Shown piece after piece: positions 62,838 through 64,000 of a DNA stretch of 64,000 bases. The DNA is taken from positions 278,613 to 342,612 of the forward strand of contig JBKEHH010000002.1 in assembly GCA_046710535.1 (NCBI GenBank), in the 5' to 3' direction. Below the pieces are notes generated by a model. It was not told the origin of the DNA. It was given only the letters and a program-made list of their open reading frames with translations, and searched no databases. How positions within the stretch are numbered: position 1 is the stretch's first letter; each line of letters starts with the position of its first letter. A program made the translations under genes and the position numbers. Origin of the DNA: CAWVSB01 sp046710535 (lineage in GTDB: Bacteria > Pseudomonadota > Gammaproteobacteria > Pseudomonadales > CAWVSB01).

Positions 62838-63707
62838 ATGAAAATTATACTATTAGTCGTAACGGTAGTTTTGTTAACGGGGTGTTCCCAGTTAGATAGC
62901 CTGTTGTGGCTGCCAAAAACTACGCCGCAACAATGGTGTGAAAGCATGCCCTGCGTTGAAATATTTGATGGCATTATTTTTACGCAACCGACTTCCACCT
63001 TGTTAGTTTATGCGCTGGGTTTGCTGTGGCTATGGGCGGGTTGGCGATTTTGGCAAACACATAATAATCAACAGTCTAGGCGCTGGTGGGCGATTGCAAT
63101 GTTGATGGGTGGCTTGGCAGCATTGTCGGCGGGTACTAGTTATCAATCCTTTGGGTACGAGCTTAAATGTGTAGGCCAAGAATATTGCCAGTGGACAAGC
63201 TGGTGGGAAATAGCCTATCTGTTAATGCAAATCGCCAGCATGAATGCCATGCTAATTGCTGTTGCCTATTCATCAACCACTGGCAAACTACGAAGCGCCA
63301 TTATTGCCTACGCATGGATCAATACAATATTGTATTACTGCGTAACAGGCGTAGGCATAGCGCAAGCTAACCGCTTTATGATCTCATTTGAAATGTTAGT
63401 CCTATTCTCTAGTCCTGCCTTTACCCTTTATTTTATTATCAATGGTTGGAACTACTTTAAACATAAGTCTAAGCAAGAATTAGCCCTGCTAGGGTGCTGG
63501 GTAATTATGAGCCTAACCAACGCCATATACTTCGCTTATCTGCTGCTTGGTTATACTCAAGTGTTATGGGCTGAAGGAATTTGGTTTTCAGAAAATGATG
63601 TGCTGCATGTGTTTGTTATGTTGTGGGTGTTTTATGTGGGGTTGGTGTTGGTGCCTAAAGTGAAAGATGCTGATGATCACGGTTTAACTAATAGGATAGG
63701 CGAATGA
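62838..63707 (+). CDS. Multi-pass membrane protein with lipoprotein-like signal
   Basis: A 289-aa protein starting at the ATG at 62838; an upstream ATG at 62799 would add 13 residues and spoil the signal. The start has a lipobox-like signal (MKIILLVVTVVLLTGCSQLD), followed by about 60 residues outside the membrane and seven helices (LLVYALGLLWLWAGWRFW, WWAIAMLMGGLAALSAG, VFVMLWVFYVGLVLVP). The helix arrangement recalls DUF6962-like or alkaline-ceramidase-like proteins, but I cannot name a family with confidence. It overlaps the next gene by four bases (ATGA), so the two are coupled. Confidence 0.7.
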   Translation: MKIILLVVTVVLLTGCSQLDSLLWLPKTTPQQWCESMPCVEIFDGIIFTQPTSTLLVYALGLLWLWAGWRFWQTHNNQQSRRWWAIAMLMGGLAALSAGTSYQSFGYELKCVGQEYCQWTSWWEIAYLLMQIASMNAMLIAVAYSSTTGKLRSAIIAYAWINTILYYCVTGVGIAQANRFMISFEMLVLFSSPAFTLYFIINGWNYFKHKSKQELALLGCWVIMSLTNAIYFAYLLLGYTQVLWAEGIWFSENDVLHVFVMLWVFYVGLVLVPKVKDADDHGLTNRIGE

Positions 63708-64000
63708 ATGCTTTGGAAAATAGAATTCCTCCACCAATAGTCACCGCTATATTTGCGCTAATTATGTGGTTGTTATCTAGTTTTGTAACGCCAATTAATA
63801 TGGCGCTAGAATTTCGAATTGGTGCGGCGGTGATTGTTGCTGTGTTAGCGGTGCTATTTTTAATTAGTGGCGGTATTTCATTTCGCTTAGCGAAAACGAC
63901 AGTTAATCCTTTGAAACCAGAGTCTGCGTCTTCACTAGTTGTGTCAGGCGTTTTTAAAATATCGCGCAATCCAATGTATGTCGGTTTTGCTTTGTTATTA
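63704..64000 (+). CDS. Isoprenylcysteine carboxyl methyltransferase-like membrane protein, 3' end outside the window
   Basis: 99 codons from the ATG at 63704 to the window edge. Three membrane helices are visible, then the signature of the ICMT/phospholipid methyltransferase family: TTVNPLKPESASSLVVSG followed by FKISRNPMYVG. Members methylate lipids or modified cysteines from SAM in the membrane. The start overlaps the stop of the upstream membrane-protein gene (ATGA). The C-terminal catalytic part is not in the window. Confidence 0.8.
   Translation, partial: MNALENRIPPPIVTAIFALIMWLLSSFVTPINMALEFRIGAAVIVAVLAVLFLISGGISFRLAKTTVNPLKPESASSLVVSGVFKISRNPMYVGFALLL

Overview
The window looks like chromosomal DNA of a marine gammaproteobacterium. 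This is inferred from the gene set: TonB-dependent receptors, three formylglycine-type sulfatases, a RegB/RegA two-component pair, PilZ, RF3 and HupE/UreJ. Base composition appears moderate and the accessory content is large. No ribosomal RNA or long housekeeping operon is present, so family-level placement is not possible from the sequence alone; a Cellvibrionales-like lineage would be my guess.

Layout. (1) 1-16.7 kb is a degradation/detoxification region. It holds two GST-fold proteins, two SDRs, a TetR-haloalkane dehalogenase-DUF1330 operon, a second membrane-anchored alpha/beta hydrolase, a DUF1330/SDR/GST operon, and a minus-strand run of six genes (DUF2855 reductase-like, DUF1330-like membrane protein, two sulfatases, Hsp31/DJ-1-like amidotransferase, DUF4345) divergent from a second TetR gene. 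The same inverted repeat, TGTCA-N7-TGACA, sits in front of the 6733 operon and between the DUF2855 and TetR genes, so the two operons probably form one regulon. (2) 16.8-20.1 kb has a 5'-truncated TolC-like gene and an intact ilvD. (3) 20.4-42.2 kb looks like two tandem genomic islands at a tRNA-Arg(CCU) gene. A complete tRNA lies at 42121-42197, a 43-bp copy of its 3' half at 31832-31874 and a decayed third copy near 20401. The sequence to the right of the last two copies is itself repeated. Island A carries a dead acyltransferase, an HlyD-like adaptor lacking its usual N-terminus, a 1291-aa FG-GAP/RTX protein, a TIGR03032 protein, a TPR-GT41 (OGT-like) glycosyltransferase and a dead IS3 transposase. 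Island B carries an SRPBCC protein, two sterol-desaturase-like di-iron membrane enzymes, a sulfatase, a Tat-exported TIM-barrel lipoprotein, an AraC regulator and a TonB-dependent receptor. No integrase is seen.

(4) 42.2-64 kb is mostly ordinary chromosome: a TonB receptor split by a frameshift, orphan exbD, regBA, an AbiEi/AbiEii type IV toxin-antitoxin pair, prfC, an MFS transporter plus PlsC-type acyltransferase (probably one fused gene), PilZ, glutathione peroxidase, HupE/UreJ with a PpiC-type isomerase, a P450, a lipocalin-like protein, a Ddn-like protein, LysE exporter, two PPOX flavoproteins, an O-acetylhomoserine sulfhydrylase and the start of an isoprenylcysteine-methyltransferase-like gene.

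Quality note. At least five genes are broken by single-base shifts, four of them in homopolymers (G5 at 5529, A7 at 37917, T5 at 43224, G6 at 52016). In each case the protein reads cleanly across the junction. These may be sequencing errors rather than real mutations; the decayed acyltransferase and the truncated TolC are more likely genuine remnants.
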